A stretch of DNA of 64,000 bases from Pseudarthrobacter phenanthrenivorans Sphe3 (lineage in GTDB: Bacteria; Actinomycetota; Actinomycetes; Actinomycetales; Micrococcaceae), in the NCBI RefSeq assembly GCF_000189535.1, contig NC_015147.1:30457-94456 (forward strand), in the 5' to 3' direction. The translations under genes were made by a program, and so were the position numbers. The notes below the pieces were generated by a model. That model ran no database searches and had not been told where the DNA came from. It saw only the letters and a list, made by a program, of their open reading frames with translations. Positions 1 to 8,810 of the stretch are shown one piece after another (position 1 is the stretch's first letter; the number at the start of each line of letters is the position of its first letter).

Positions 1-485
1 ACCCGGTGCGCGGCCGTGGTGGGTTCGAGCTGTTCCCACCCGCTGACCTTCTGCAGGGCGGTGAAGAAGTTTGTGGCTGAGGCCGTGGGGTTCATGCGGT
101 CCGGATAGGACCCCCAGGCGCCGTTGTCGCGCTGCTGGAACAGTCCCCGGGAGTCAGGGCCCGGGCCGTCGCCGTAGTCCAGGACCCGGAGCCCGGATTC
201 GCCCATGGCCGTCATGACGCCGATCGTCTGCCCCCGGGCCGGCAGGCCACGGGCTTTGCCTGCGTTGATGACCAGGGCCGCGTTCTTCAATTGCTCGCCC
301 TCGTAGCCGGCGACAGCGACCTTGGGCAGCTGCCTTGCGTCAACGCTGACGCTGGACCCGGCCGGTGAGCAGACATCGGCAGCGGCCTGAGAGCCTCCGC
401 CGAACAGGATGATGGACAGTACCAAGCCGACGGGTGCAAGGACGGCGCCGGCGGCCAGCGCAGGCGCGCTTGTTCGTGATTGCAT
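1..485 (-). CDS. Secreted cell-wall hydrolase-like protein of the conjugation apparatus, 3' end outside window
   Basis: Partial gene reading from an ATG at 485 off the left edge (about 161 codons visible, no stop). The N-terminus has a hydrophobic stretch near residues 10-30 that would serve as signal peptide or anchor, followed by a secreted region containing GVMTAMGESGL and SRGLFQQRDNGAWG. That pattern is typical of the transglycosylase-like part of large actinobacterial NlpC/P60 or lysozyme-type proteins encoded beside conjugation genes. The inferred role is local opening of peptidoglycan for the transfer channel. It is transcribed away from the tra operon. The catalytic domain itself is not visible, so the enzyme class is an inference. 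Confidence 0.6.
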   Translation of the reverse strand, partial: MQSRTSAPALAAGAVLAPVGLVLSIILFGGGSQAAADVCSPAGSSVSVDARQLPKVAVAGYEGEQLKNAALVINAGKARGLPARGQTIGVMTAMGESGLRVLDYGDGPGPDSRGLFQQRDNGAWGSYPDRMNPTASATNFFTALQKVSGWEQLEPTTAAHR

Positions 486-521
486 GTGTCCCCCTCACAT
501 CTGCTCGTCGGCTGCTTCGCC

Positions 522-794
522 TTAGGGCTGGTCCTCGTCGTTCACTTCTGGTGTCTGGCCCTTCCTGAGTGTGTTCCGGTTCTCCCAGACCCAGTCTTTG
601 ACTTGATCTCTGGCGATTAACCATGTCTTCTCGACTTGGTAGGCAGGAATCACTCCGGTTTGGAGCCAGCGGTAGACGGTGTTTCGGGACAACCCGAAAA
701 TCTCTTCGAGGTCCTGAGGCGTAAGACGCTCCGGGTACTTGGCGAAGAGTGCTTCCAGGTACTTGGGGTCCACGCTCAGTCCGTCCCACCGCAT
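522..794 (-). CDS. Excisionase/MerR-type HTH DNA-binding protein
   Basis: Small protein of about 90 residues with LTPQDLEEIFGLSRNTVYRWLQTG followed by a wing-like segment ending in WLIARDQVKDWV, the layout of the helix-turn-helix_17/excisionase family. I chose the ATG at 794; a GTG at 812 would add six residues, and neither has a clear Shine-Dalgarno. It is divergent from the transfer operon, and four 10-bp repeats lie just upstream at 818-857, so it may be an autoregulated repressor of the tra genes (inference). It belongs with the HTH proteins at 51905 and 56678, but is more distant from them than they are from each other. Confidence 0.7.
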   Translation of the reverse strand: MRWDGLSVDPKYLEALFAKYPERLTPQDLEEIFGLSRNTVYRWLQTGVIPAYQVEKTWLIARDQVKDWVWENRNTLRKGQTPEVNDEDQP

Positions 795-817
795 AGAGCC
801 ATCGTAGACCACAAATT

Positions 818-857
818 GGTACTGTGATGTACTGGAAGTGACTGAAAGGTACTAAAG
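818..857. promoter_or_regulatory. Four phased 10-bp direct repeats, probable operator
   Basis: Positions 818-827, 828-837, 838-847 and 848-857 read GGTACTGTGA, TGTACTGGAA, GTGACTGAAA and GGTACTAAAG. All four keep ACT at positions 4-6 and have exactly one helical turn per unit. The array lies between the divergent HTH gene and the start of the tra operon, a good place for cooperative binding by that HTH protein. Function is inferred. Confidence 0.6.
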
Positions 858-937
858 CTGTTGTTGGGGGTCACTTTTGGCCTTTCGTGTCGGATGGTAC
901 CGATACGATCTTTGCGGACATTAGTAGGGGATGTGAA

Positions 938-1555
938 ATGCCGGTCTCAAAGAATCGCTGGGTGACGCTCGGCGCAGAAACTATCGACGAACCCGTTCCA
1001 GCTATCCCGGAAGAGCCGCCCTTCATCCCTACGGGGGCGACGAGGCCGCAGCTGAGTGTTCCGCAACCGGACCAGGCAGACCGGCTTCCACGAAGGAACG
1101 TTGCGGGGAGGGAACCGAGCTTTTGGTGGCTTGGCGTCCACGGCGGCGCGGGCGAAACGTCGCTTGCACGCCTGGACAAGAGAACCAAAGCCGCCGAGCA
1201 TCAGTGGCCTTTGACGGCCGCCGGATCGGTGATCGTCCTGGTTGCCCGGTCCAACATCCCAAGCCTTCGTGCAGCACGGCTGGCTGCCACTGAATGGGCT
1301 TCCCGTTCTCTTCCCGGGATCCAGGTCGCCGGCCTCGTGGTCATGGCTGACGCTCCCGGACGGCTCCCCAAAGAGATCCGCGACTTCGCCCGCGTCGTCG
1401 GCGGGGGAGTGCCCCACATGTGGCATTTCCCCTGGGTGGACGCGTGGCGCTACGGCCACGACGTCGCCACCGAGGAACTTCCCAAAGAAGCCCGCACCAC
1501 CCTTGAACAGGTCCAGATCGCAGTAACTGCCACTGCCGGACTAACCGCCAAGTAG
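938..1555 (+). CDS. DUF6668-type protein with degenerate P-loop, first gene of tra operon
   Basis: Protein of 205 residues starting at the ATG at 938, seven bases after an AGGGG ribosome-binding site; an upstream start at 887 has no such signal. It carries GVHGGAGETSLARL, which looks like the deviant Walker A of ParA/MinD-type proteins (GGxGKT) with the lysine replaced by glutamate, then hydrophobic strands (VIVLVARSN, VAGLVVMAD) as in a Rossmann-like ATPase fold. The family is common beside actinobacterial conjugation genes, and its role is not established. The missing lysine argues against ordinary ATP hydrolysis. Confidence 0.7.
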   Translation: MPVSKNRWVTLGAETIDEPVPAIPEEPPFIPTGATRPQLSVPQPDQADRLPRRNVAGREPSFWWLGVHGGAGETSLARLDKRTKAAEHQWPLTAAGSVIVLVARSNIPSLRAARLAATEWASRSLPGIQVAGLVVMADAPGRLPKEIRDFARVVGGGVPHMWHFPWVDAWRYGHDVATEELPKEARTTLEQVQIAVTATAGLTAK

Positions 1556-1568
1556 AAAGTAGAAACTC

Positions 1569-1856
1569 ATGTTGTTCTCCAAGGCCATGGAATGGTCAAG
1601 CTTTGCCATCACCGAGATACCGAACCCGGGCACCGGTGAAGCGCCTCCCGGCTCTGAAGGTTTGCTGACAATCCTCAAATGGGTCGCATGGATCGTCTTC
1701 GGCCTGGCCGTGGCGGGCATCCTGATCACGGCCGGAACGATGATGATCAACAACCGACGCGGAGAGGGCGGGGAGCATGCCGGCCGTCTGGCATGGGTCC
1801 TCGGCGGGTGCATCCTGGCAGCCTCCGCCGGCGGCGTCGTAGGCGCCCTGGTCTAA
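1569..1856 (+). CDS. Small two-helix membrane protein of the transfer operon (pilin/TrbC-like position)
   Basis: A 95-residue protein with two hydrophobic helices (about residues 32-56 and 73-95) separated by the charged loop NNRRGEGGEHAGR. The size, topology and place before the TrbL-like gene match VirB2/TrbC-type or equivalent small subunits of actinobacterial type IV secretion operons. There is no sequence motif that proves pilin function. It starts 13 bases after the previous stop, and its stop overlaps the ribosome-binding site of the next gene. Confidence 0.55.
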   Translation: MLFSKAMEWSSFAITEIPNPGTGEAPPGSEGLLTILKWVAWIVFGLAVAGILITAGTMMINNRRGEGGEHAGRLAWVLGGCILAASAGGVVGALV

Positions 1857-1867
1857 GGAGCCGAGCC

Positions 1868-2590
1868 ATGACTGAACCGACAGTGAACGAAGACCAGAAC
1901 CCGCTGACCAAACCTAAGTTCATCATCTCGGCCGTTGTCGTGGCGATCATTGTCGCGCTCGGGGTAATCCTCGCCCTGGTTCCCAGAGGCGGCGGAACGG
2001 CGTCCCCTGAACCGGGCACCACCAGCACGAGCACCAGCAGCCAACCTACGGCGACGTCGGCAGCCAGCGTGTGCGGCCTGCCATCCGGTGACCAGGCCAA
2101 GCCGGCCACTACGCCCGCCGAGACCAAATGGGAATTGGTCGGCAAGATCGCCGCACCAACATCGCCCACACAGTTCGGCCCCGGCAAGACCGAAACAAAC
2201 GGCCTCCGCTCCTGCTTCGCACACTCACCGACCGGTGCGTTGTATGCAGCGGCAAACATGACTGCGTTGTCCGCAGCTGGAAAAGCGGACCTCGTTTATC
2301 AGCAGTTGGCTGTACCAAGCCCGGAGCGAGATGCGGTGCTGAAGTCATCCCCAACAGCGGCCCCAAACTCCGTGACCGCCCAATTGGCTGGCTTCACATT
2401 TCGTTATTACGAGGCTGACCGAGCCGTTATTGATCTTGCATTCAAGGGTGCAAACGGAACCTTCGTCTCCATTCCCGTTCCGCTCCAGTGGTACGAGGGC
2501 GACTGGAAGTTCGTTGTGCCGGCTACAGGGGACACAGGTGCGCGACAGCTCAGTGACCTCAGTGGTTACGTTGAGTGGGCCGGTGTCTAA
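1868..2590 (+). CDS. Single-pass membrane protein of the transfer operon
   Basis: 240 residues from the ATG at 1868, preceded by TAAGGAG that overlaps the previous stop. There is one transmembrane helix at about residues 17-38, a Ser/Thr-rich linker, then a roughly 170-residue extracytoplasmic domain with one Cys in the linker-proximal part and another in GLRSCFAHS. The position between a small membrane protein and the TrbL homologue suggests a VirB8/TcpC-like scaffold of the channel. I cannot confirm an NTF2-like fold by eye. Its stop overlaps the next start. Confidence 0.5.
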   Translation: MTEPTVNEDQNPLTKPKFIISAVVVAIIVALGVILALVPRGGGTASPEPGTTSTSTSSQPTATSAASVCGLPSGDQAKPATTPAETKWELVGKIAAPTSPTQFGPGKTETNGLRSCFAHSPTGALYAAANMTALSAAGKADLVYQQLAVPSPERDAVLKSSPTAAPNSVTAQLAGFTFRYYEADRAVIDLAFKGANGTFVSIPVPLQWYEGDWKFVVPATGDTGARQLSDLSGYVEWAGV

Positions 2591-3897
2591 TGGCTGACTG
2601 CTCCGGGTTGAATGCAATAAATCCCTTTTGCCAGGCAGGGGCGGCCATCGAAGATGTCGCCAATGATGCCGTCAAGAACATGGCGAAAGCGATTGCCGAT
2701 GCCGTTGGACAAACAGTCCAAACACTCGGGACATTTTGGGTGAACGTGGGAACTCCCGCTTTAACCGCAGCCCCCGGAGGGTCCACCGCGAGTGACCCGG
2801 TGTTGTTCCTGCAGAACAGTCTCTACTTCTGGACGGCTTCCCTGGCTGTGATGTCTGTCCTCGTGGGTGCAGCCAAGATGACGATTGAGCGCAGGGGTGC
2901 ACCCTTGCGGGATCTGGTGCGTTCGCTGGCGACCCTAATCGTCGTCTCCGGCGCCGGTGTGGCAGCAGTGGGACTGCTGACAGTCGCGGCAGATCAGTTC
3001 TCAGCCTGGATCATCACCAACTCCACGAACGGGACCTCGTTCAACGAAAACATCACCGCCCTATTGGCGCTCTCGGCCACCAGCCCGATCGGGTCGATCA
3101 TGATCATCCTCCTGGGGCTCATCGCCATTCTGGCCTCCGTCATGCAGATCGTGCTAATGATCATCCGCGGTGGCCTGCTCGTCATCCTGACAGGGATCTT
3201 CCCTACGGCTGCCGCTTTCAGCAACACCGAGGCCGGCAAGGGTTGGTTCCAGAAGTGCACAGCATGGCTGATCGCTTTCATCCTCTACAAACCCGCGGCC
3301 GCCATTATCTACGCGACGGCCTTCCAGCTCAGCGGCACCAAGATCTTCGGAAACGTTGGTGACGGCAAGGACTTCGGCTCCGCGCTCCTGGCAACGGTCA
3401 CCGGACTGGCTCTGATGATCATTGCCTTGTTCGCCATGCCAGCCCTCATGCGGTTCGTCACCCCGATGGTTGGCGCTGTCGCTGGCGGCGGTGGCGCTCT
3501 GGCAGCAGGGACGGTCGGCGCACTGGCTTCCGGCGCCATCAGCATGGGCACCGCCGGACGCGGCGGCGGATCCTCCACCAGCTCGACGACAACCAGCAGC
3601 ACCTCGAGCCAAAGCCCCGGATCGCAGGGCCCCTCGGGCACTGGCAGCCAGGGAACGGCAGGAACGTCCGGCACAGCGGGGAAGACAGGTACCCGGAGCG
3701 CCGGAGCCACTGGCGCGGCAGCACCTACCGGTACCGGTAGTGCTGCGGCAGGCAGCGGAGCAGCCGCCAGCGGTGGCGCTGTGGCGGCGGGCGCGGGCGG
3801 TGTCGCCGTGCTGGCAGCACAGAAGGGCATTGAAGCAGGCCAAGCCGCTTCCGGGGCCATCAAAGACATGAGCGAAGAATCCACGGGGGGTGCCTGA
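2590..3897 (+). CDS. TrbL/VirB6-like polytopic conjugation channel protein
   Basis: 435 residues from the ATG at 2590, which overlaps the preceding TAA. At least five long hydrophobic helices lie between about residues 80 and 320, including SIMIILLGLIAILASVMQ and ALMIIALFAMPALM. A long low-complexity tail of Gly, Ser, Thr and Ala follows (about residues 325-420). This matches the inner-membrane channel component VirB6/TrbL of actinobacterial type IV secretion systems. The repetitive tail is typical for actinobacterial members and is probably cytoplasmic or disordered. Confidence 0.75.
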   Translation: MADCSGLNAINPFCQAGAAIEDVANDAVKNMAKAIADAVGQTVQTLGTFWVNVGTPALTAAPGGSTASDPVLFLQNSLYFWTASLAVMSVLVGAAKMTIERRGAPLRDLVRSLATLIVVSGAGVAAVGLLTVAADQFSAWIITNSTNGTSFNENITALLALSATSPIGSIMIILLGLIAILASVMQIVLMIIRGGLLVILTGIFPTAAAFSNTEAGKGWFQKCTAWLIAFILYKPAAAIIYATAFQLSGTKIFGNVGDGKDFGSALLATVTGLALMIIALFAMPALMRFVTPMVGAVAGGGGALAAGTVGALASGAISMGTAGRGGGSSTSSTTTSSTSSQSPGSQGPSGTGSQGTAGTSGTAGKTGTRSAGATGAAAPTGTGSAAAGSGAAASGGAVAAGAGGVAVLAAQKGIEAGQAASGAIKDMSEESTGGA

Positions 3898-3898
3898 A

Positions 3899-5410
3899 AT
3901 GGCCGCTATCGAGAACACATACAGGGAACCGACCTACGGCAACTGGCGGCGTCCGCGCAAAGCGGGCATCGGCACCCTTGGTGGGCTGGCAACAGCCGGT
4001 TTGTTTGTTGGCCTCATCATCACGGTCATCTGTCTCTTTGTCGGCGGCTGGTTCGCCGGGCTCATTGCCCTGCTCGTCCTTGGGGTGGCGCTGGCCGTCG
4101 TCTCGGTGACCGACAAGCACAACAAGTCCGTAGGGGAGCGGATCTTCGCCCGGCTGGCGTTCCGCTCAGCACGGCGCAGACGCGCCAACATCTACCGCTC
4201 CGGTCCGTTGGGACTGACGCCTTGGGGCGAGTTCCAGCTACCTGGAATCTCTGCCGGTTCCAAGCTTTACGAGTTCACCGACTCCTATGGCCGCCCCTTC
4301 GCGCTGATCCACCTTCCCTCCACCGCGCACTACACCGTTGTCTTCGGCACCCAGCCCGACGGTGCGTCCTTGGTCGATCCTGAGCAGATTGATGCCTGGG
4401 TGGCTAACTGGGGCGGCTGGCTGGCCTCGTTGTCGAATGAACCTGCCGTTGTGGCTGCATCCGTCACGGTCGAAACCGCACCCGATTCCGGGGCACGGCT
4501 GCGCCGGGAAGTTGAATCGAACATCCATGACGACGCCCCTGACATTGCCAAGGCCATGCTCTGGGAGGCCTTGAACACCTACCCGCAGGGATCGGCCACG
4601 ATCCGCGCCTGGGTCGCGCTGACGTTCAGCGCCGCTGCCCGGGCAGGCGGCAAGCGACGCACCGCAGAAGAAATCGCAAGGGACCTCGCTTCACGGCTTC
4701 CCAGCCTGACCGAGCGTCTGGAATCCACCGGCGCCGGGGCATGCGCACCATTGAACGCCCAGGAACTGTGTGAGGTCGTTCGGGTCGCATACGACCCTGC
4801 AGCGGCCCGGCTCATCGACGAAGCCCACTACCAGGGCACACCCGTTGACCTGGACTGGGGCGACGTCGGACCATCCGCCCACCAATCCAACTGGGACGGC
4901 TACCGCCACGATTCCGGGCACTCGGTGTCCTGGACGATGACAGGCGCACCACGCGGACACATCCTGGCATCAGCGCTGGGCCGCCTCGTCGCACCGCACG
5001 CGGAGATCGACCGCAAGCGCGTCACCTTGCTGTACCGGCCCATCGAAGCCGGCCGCGCGGCCGCCATCGTGGAGTCGGACCAGACCAGCGCCCTGACCCG
5101 GGCCTCCTCGACCAACCGGCCCACCGCCCGGGCCCTGGTTGATGCCCGTGCGGCGCAGGCCACCGCAGCGGAGGAAGCCAAGGGGGCCGGGCTGGTCAAC
5201 TTCGGCATGGTGGTTACGGCCACGGTGCTGTCCTCCCGTGACCTTGAGGACGCCGTGGCCGTCGTGGAGGGCAACCTCGGCCCGTCGGCACGTCTGCTGT
5301 TGCGGCGCGCTTACGGCTCCCAGGATTCTGCCTTTGCCGCGTCCCTGCCACTGGGTCTGGTCCTGCCCAAGCACTTGAAGGTTCCCGAAGAGATCCGTGA
5401 GGCCATGTGA
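3899..5410 (+). CDS. SCO6880-like conjugation membrane protein
   Basis: 503 residues from the ATG at 3899, about seven bases after a GGGGGG tract; a GTG at 3890 would add three residues. Two adjacent transmembrane helices lie at about residues 25-70, followed by a large soluble domain. Proteins of this layout, named after Streptomyces SCO6880, occur directly upstream of VirB4-type ATPases in actinobacterial transfer operons and may stand in for PrgI/VirB3-type subunits. Family assignment rests on length, topology and context. The ATG of the next gene overlaps its stop (TGATG). Confidence 0.7.
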   Translation: MAAIENTYREPTYGNWRRPRKAGIGTLGGLATAGLFVGLIITVICLFVGGWFAGLIALLVLGVALAVVSVTDKHNKSVGERIFARLAFRSARRRRANIYRSGPLGLTPWGEFQLPGISAGSKLYEFTDSYGRPFALIHLPSTAHYTVVFGTQPDGASLVDPEQIDAWVANWGGWLASLSNEPAVVAASVTVETAPDSGARLRREVESNIHDDAPDIAKAMLWEALNTYPQGSATIRAWVALTFSAAARAGGKRRTAEEIARDLASRLPSLTERLESTGAGACAPLNAQELCEVVRVAYDPAAARLIDEAHYQGTPVDLDWGDVGPSAHQSNWDGYRHDSGHSVSWTMTGAPRGHILASALGRLVAPHAEIDRKRVTLLYRPIEAGRAAAIVESDQTSALTRASSTNRPTARALVDARAAQATAAEEAKGAGLVNFGMVVTATVLSSRDLEDAVAVVEGNLGPSARLLLRRAYGSQDSAFAASLPLGLVLPKHLKVPEEIREAM

Positions 5411-7035
5411 TGTTCGGCAGCAAGACCAAGCACCAGCGCACACAGGCCCCGGCCCCGGCCACGAAGCTCGCCGCCGCGGTCGCCCGCCGCCCGGGCCTGC
5501 GGGGCTGGCGCGGCCGCGGACAGGGCGAAGCCGTCTACGTCACGGCAGCCGACGAATGGCGCGGCACCTCGGTCCAGGTCTGCGGTCTCTGGCCGTTCGT
5601 GGGCGGGTCCGGCACCCCGATCCTGGGAGTGCCAATCGGCGTTCACACCGACACCGGAGCGCCCTTCGGGGCCGATCCGATCAGCTGGTTCATGCACGGC
5701 ATGATCAACAACCCATCCATGTTCGTCCTCGGCCTGCCGCACTACGGCAAGTCCACCCTGGTCCGGCACATCGTCCTGGGCCTGGCAGGCCGCAGCATCA
5801 ACCCGTTGATCCTCGGTGACCTGAAGCCGGACTACGTTGACCTGATCGAAGCACTCGGCGGGCAGGTCATCAGCCTGGGCCCGGGGCGTGGCCACTTGAA
5901 CGTCCTGGACCCCGGTGAAGCCACGGGAGCCGCCGTCAGGCTGCTCGCCTCGGCCGAGGAACACCGGGCCAAAGCGAACCGGACCCTGAACGAACCAGAT
6001 GGCGACCAGGCAGCGGCCGCGCAGCTGCTCGCTGCCGCGGTGAAGGCGGAGAAGCTGGCCGAACAGCTGATGGCCGACTCGCACAACCGGCGCCTGAACA
6101 TGATCACCGCGCTGATCACCATCGTGCGCAACGCCAAGCCCAGCGCCCATGAGGAATCCCTGATTGACAGGGCCCTGCACATCCTGGACGAGCGCCTGGA
6201 CCGCGTTCCCCTGATCGGGGATCTGATCGAGGTCATCAAAGACGCCCCCGACGAACTGCGCGCGATCGCCCTGGACCGTGGCGACATGAGCCGCTACCTC
6301 GACGCGACCGACCAGCTGCGCCAATCGCTGTACTCCCTCGACGGCTCGGGCCGGTTCTCAGACATGTTTTCCCAGCCCACCGACCAGCCGATGGACCTGA
6401 CCAAGCCCGTGGTCTTCGACCTGTCAGGGATCTCCGACACGCAGAGAGACATCCAAGCGGCCTGCCTGCTGGCCTGCTGGTCAACCGGGTTCGCCACCGT
6501 CCAGGTGGCCCACACCCTGGCCGACGCCGGCCTGGAACCGCGCCGGAACTACTTTGTCGTCATGGACGAACTCTGGCGGGCCCTGCGCTCCGGCGAAGGC
6601 ATGGTCGACCGGGTTGACTCGCTCACCCGCCTGAACCGGACCGAGGGCGTCGGGCAGGCCATGATCACGCACACCATGAGCGACCTCGAAGCCCTGCCCA
6701 CGGAATCCGAACGGATGAAAGCCCGCGGATTCGTCGAACGCTCCGGCATGGTCGTCTGCGGCGCGCTCCCCGGAGCAGAAATGGAAAAACTCAACAAAGC
6801 CGTCACCCTCTCCCGGGCCGAACAAGCCCGCCTCATCTCATGGGCTGACCCGGGGTCATGGACCGACGTCGGCGGCTCCCGCAAACGGGTACGCCCGGGC
6901 CTGGGCAAGTTCCTCTTCAAAGTCGGCGGCCGCCCCGGGATCCCGGTCGCCCTCAAGCTGACCACTGTCGAGGAATCACTGCACGATACAAATAAGCGTT
7001 GGACGATCAGCGGGAACGGGGAAGGGGAGAACTGA
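5410..7035 (+). CDS. VirB4-type conjugation ATPase
   Basis: 541 residues. Walker A is G108-LPHYGKST-115, and a Walker B-like YFVVMDELW has D386 and E387. These are the marks of the VirB4/TraE/TrbE ATPase that energises type IV secretion assembly and substrate movement. The protein is shorter than many VirB4 proteins because the N-terminal domain is small, as in other actinobacterial plasmid versions. It is translationally coupled to the SCO6880-like gene upstream and the coupling protein downstream through TGATG overlaps. Confidence 0.85.
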   Translation: MFGSKTKHQRTQAPAPATKLAAAVARRPGLRGWRGRGQGEAVYVTAADEWRGTSVQVCGLWPFVGGSGTPILGVPIGVHTDTGAPFGADPISWFMHGMINNPSMFVLGLPHYGKSTLVRHIVLGLAGRSINPLILGDLKPDYVDLIEALGGQVISLGPGRGHLNVLDPGEATGAAVRLLASAEEHRAKANRTLNEPDGDQAAAAQLLAAAVKAEKLAEQLMADSHNRRLNMITALITIVRNAKPSAHEESLIDRALHILDERLDRVPLIGDLIEVIKDAPDELRAIALDRGDMSRYLDATDQLRQSLYSLDGSGRFSDMFSQPTDQPMDLTKPVVFDLSGISDTQRDIQAACLLACWSTGFATVQVAHTLADAGLEPRRNYFVVMDELWRALRSGEGMVDRVDSLTRLNRTEGVGQAMITHTMSDLEALPTESERMKARGFVERSGMVVCGALPGAEMEKLNKAVTLSRAEQARLISWADPGSWTDVGGSRKRVRPGLGKFLFKVGGRPGIPVALKLTTVEESLHDTNKRWTISGNGEGEN

Positions 7036-8810
7036 TGGGTGCACCAAGCAGCGGCAAACGCTCCCGGATGGATGGCGAAACCATCCTGCTCTGGGTCTTC
7101 ATCACCGTCGTGGTGCTCGGTGTCGGCTCCATTGCCGGGGCCGTGCACCTGGGGTCAATGTTGTCCGGTGATGGGCAGAAGCTGCCGGCGAACCCGTTTG
7201 AATTGGTCTTCGGTCTGCTCTCGCAGAAGGTGACGTGGCCCGCGGCTGCCACCTGGGTGCTGATCGGCTTCGGCGTCCTCATCATTCTCGTGGCCGTTCT
7301 GGTGGTGCGTGCGGTGCTGCGCAAACGGTCCAAGCGTTCGCGTGTGGACGCCGCCGCCCAGCACATGGCCAAAGGCCGAGACCTGCGCGCCCTGAGCCTG
7401 CGCGGGGCCACGGCCACCGCCGAACGGCTCGGAGTGAAAGGCTCACCCGGCGTCCCGGTCGGCAAGACCGTCCGGGGAGGGCAGATGGTCTACGGCTCCT
7501 GGGAAGACATGCACATCGACATCTGGGGACCCCGCACGGGCAAGACGACCTCCCGGGCGATCCCGGCGATCCTCGCCGCCCCGGGAGCGGCGTTGGTGAC
7601 CTCGAACAAGCGGGACATCGTTGACGGAACACGCGACGTCCGCGCTGCCGAGGGCCCGGTTTGGGTCTTCGACCCGCAGTCCGTTGCGCTCGAGGAACCC
7701 ACTTGGTGGTGGAACCCCCTGAGCTACGTCACGGACGAAGTGAAAGCGGCACGCCTGGCCGACCACTTCGCAGCCGGTTCCCGCGGCCCGGACGCCAAAA
7801 CGGACGCCTACTTCGATCCCGCCGGCCAGGATCTCCTCGCCGGGCTCCTGCTCGCCGCAGCCCTCGACGGCCAGCCGATCACGCAGGTCCACACCTGGCT
7901 GACCCGGCCCGCTGACGATGAAGCAGTGGACATCCTCAAGGCCCACGGCTTCATCCAGACCTCCAACGCCGTGGGCGGCGTCATTAACGCACCGGAGAAG
8001 CAACGCGGCGGCGTGTACGGCACGGCACTGCAGATGGCCTCCTGCCTCACCAACCGCCAAGTAGCCCGATGGGTTACACCCCAGGGTGAGAAGGACGAGC
8101 GGCCCCAGTTCGATCCGGCAGAATTCGTCCGATCCAAGGGAACGCTGTACAGCCTTTCGAAGGAAGGCAAGGGCACCGCCGGCCCGCTGGTGACTGCCCT
8201 GACCGTGGCCACGGTCGAGGCCGCCGAAGAACTCGCCGTCCATTCACCCGGCGGCCGGTTGGCCACACCCATGGTCGGTGTCCTGGACGAAGCAGCCAAC
8301 GTCTGCCGCTGGCGCGAACTGCCGAACCTCTACAGCCACTACGGATCCCGGGGCATCGTCCTGATGACCATTCTCCAGTCCTGGTCCCAAGGCGTTGAAG
8401 TGTGGGGCCGCGACGGGATGCGCAAGCTCTGGAGCGCCTCCAACATCAAGGTTTACGGCGGCGGGGTCGCCGAAGCCGAGTTCCTGAACGAGCTCGCGCA
8501 GCTCGTGGGGGAATACAGGTACTCCAACATGACCCGAAGCCGCTCCAAACAGGGCACTTCCTACAGCCACGACGACGACCGCAAGGAACGCACCCTGGAC
8601 GTGTCGGATCTGGCCGCGTTTCCCCGCGGCCGGGCCATCATGTTCGCTTCCGGCGCCCCCGCTGCACTGCTGGAGACGGTGCCCTGGATGAGCGGTTCAC
8701 AGGCTGATGCGGTACGCGCCTCCATCGCCGCGCACGACCCTGCGAACAAGCCCGCAGCCGCAATTGCGGGAGGGAACCGATGGATCGCCGCGGGAGCCTC
8801 TGATGCCTGA
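7035..8810 (+). CDS. VirD4/TraG-type coupling protein
   Basis: 591 residues. Two N-terminal transmembrane helices (about 15-40 and 65-95) precede an ATPase domain with Walker A G165-PRTGKTT-172 and Walker B VGVLDEAAN (D418, E419). This is the type IV coupling protein that recruits the relaxase-DNA complex and pumps DNA into the channel. The natural partner in this window is the relaxase at 53206-54765. The start overlaps the VirB4 stop, and the DUF4913 gene begins inside its last codons. Confidence 0.88.
   Translation: MGAPSSGKRSRMDGETILLWVFITVVVLGVGSIAGAVHLGSMLSGDGQKLPANPFELVFGLLSQKVTWPAAATWVLIGFGVLIILVAVLVVRAVLRKRSKRSRVDAAAQHMAKGRDLRALSLRGATATAERLGVKGSPGVPVGKTVRGGQMVYGSWEDMHIDIWGPRTGKTTSRAIPAILAAPGAALVTSNKRDIVDGTRDVRAAEGPVWVFDPQSVALEEPTWWWNPLSYVTDEVKAARLADHFAAGSRGPDAKTDAYFDPAGQDLLAGLLLAAALDGQPITQVHTWLTRPADDEAVDILKAHGFIQTSNAVGGVINAPEKQRGGVYGTALQMASCLTNRQVARWVTPQGEKDERPQFDPAEFVRSKGTLYSLSKEGKGTAGPLVTALTVATVEAAEELAVHSPGGRLATPMVGVLDEAANVCRWRELPNLYSHYGSRGIVLMTILQSWSQGVEVWGRDGMRKLWSASNIKVYGGGVAEAEFLNELAQLVGEYRYSNMTRSRSKQGTSYSHDDDRKERTLDVSDLAAFPRGRAIMFASGAPAALLETVPWMSGSQADAVRASIAAHDPANKPAAAIAGGNRWIAAGASDA

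Noticed and set aside
3309..3884. Long open frame opposite the Ala/Gly-rich tail of the TrbL-like gene
   Set aside because: It is the mirror of a low-complexity coding region, with no start signal and no protein motif.
5311..6324. Long minus-strand frame opposite the VirB4 gene
   Set aside because: Antisense shadow of a convincing VirB4 ATPase with both Walker motifs; no ribosome-binding site.
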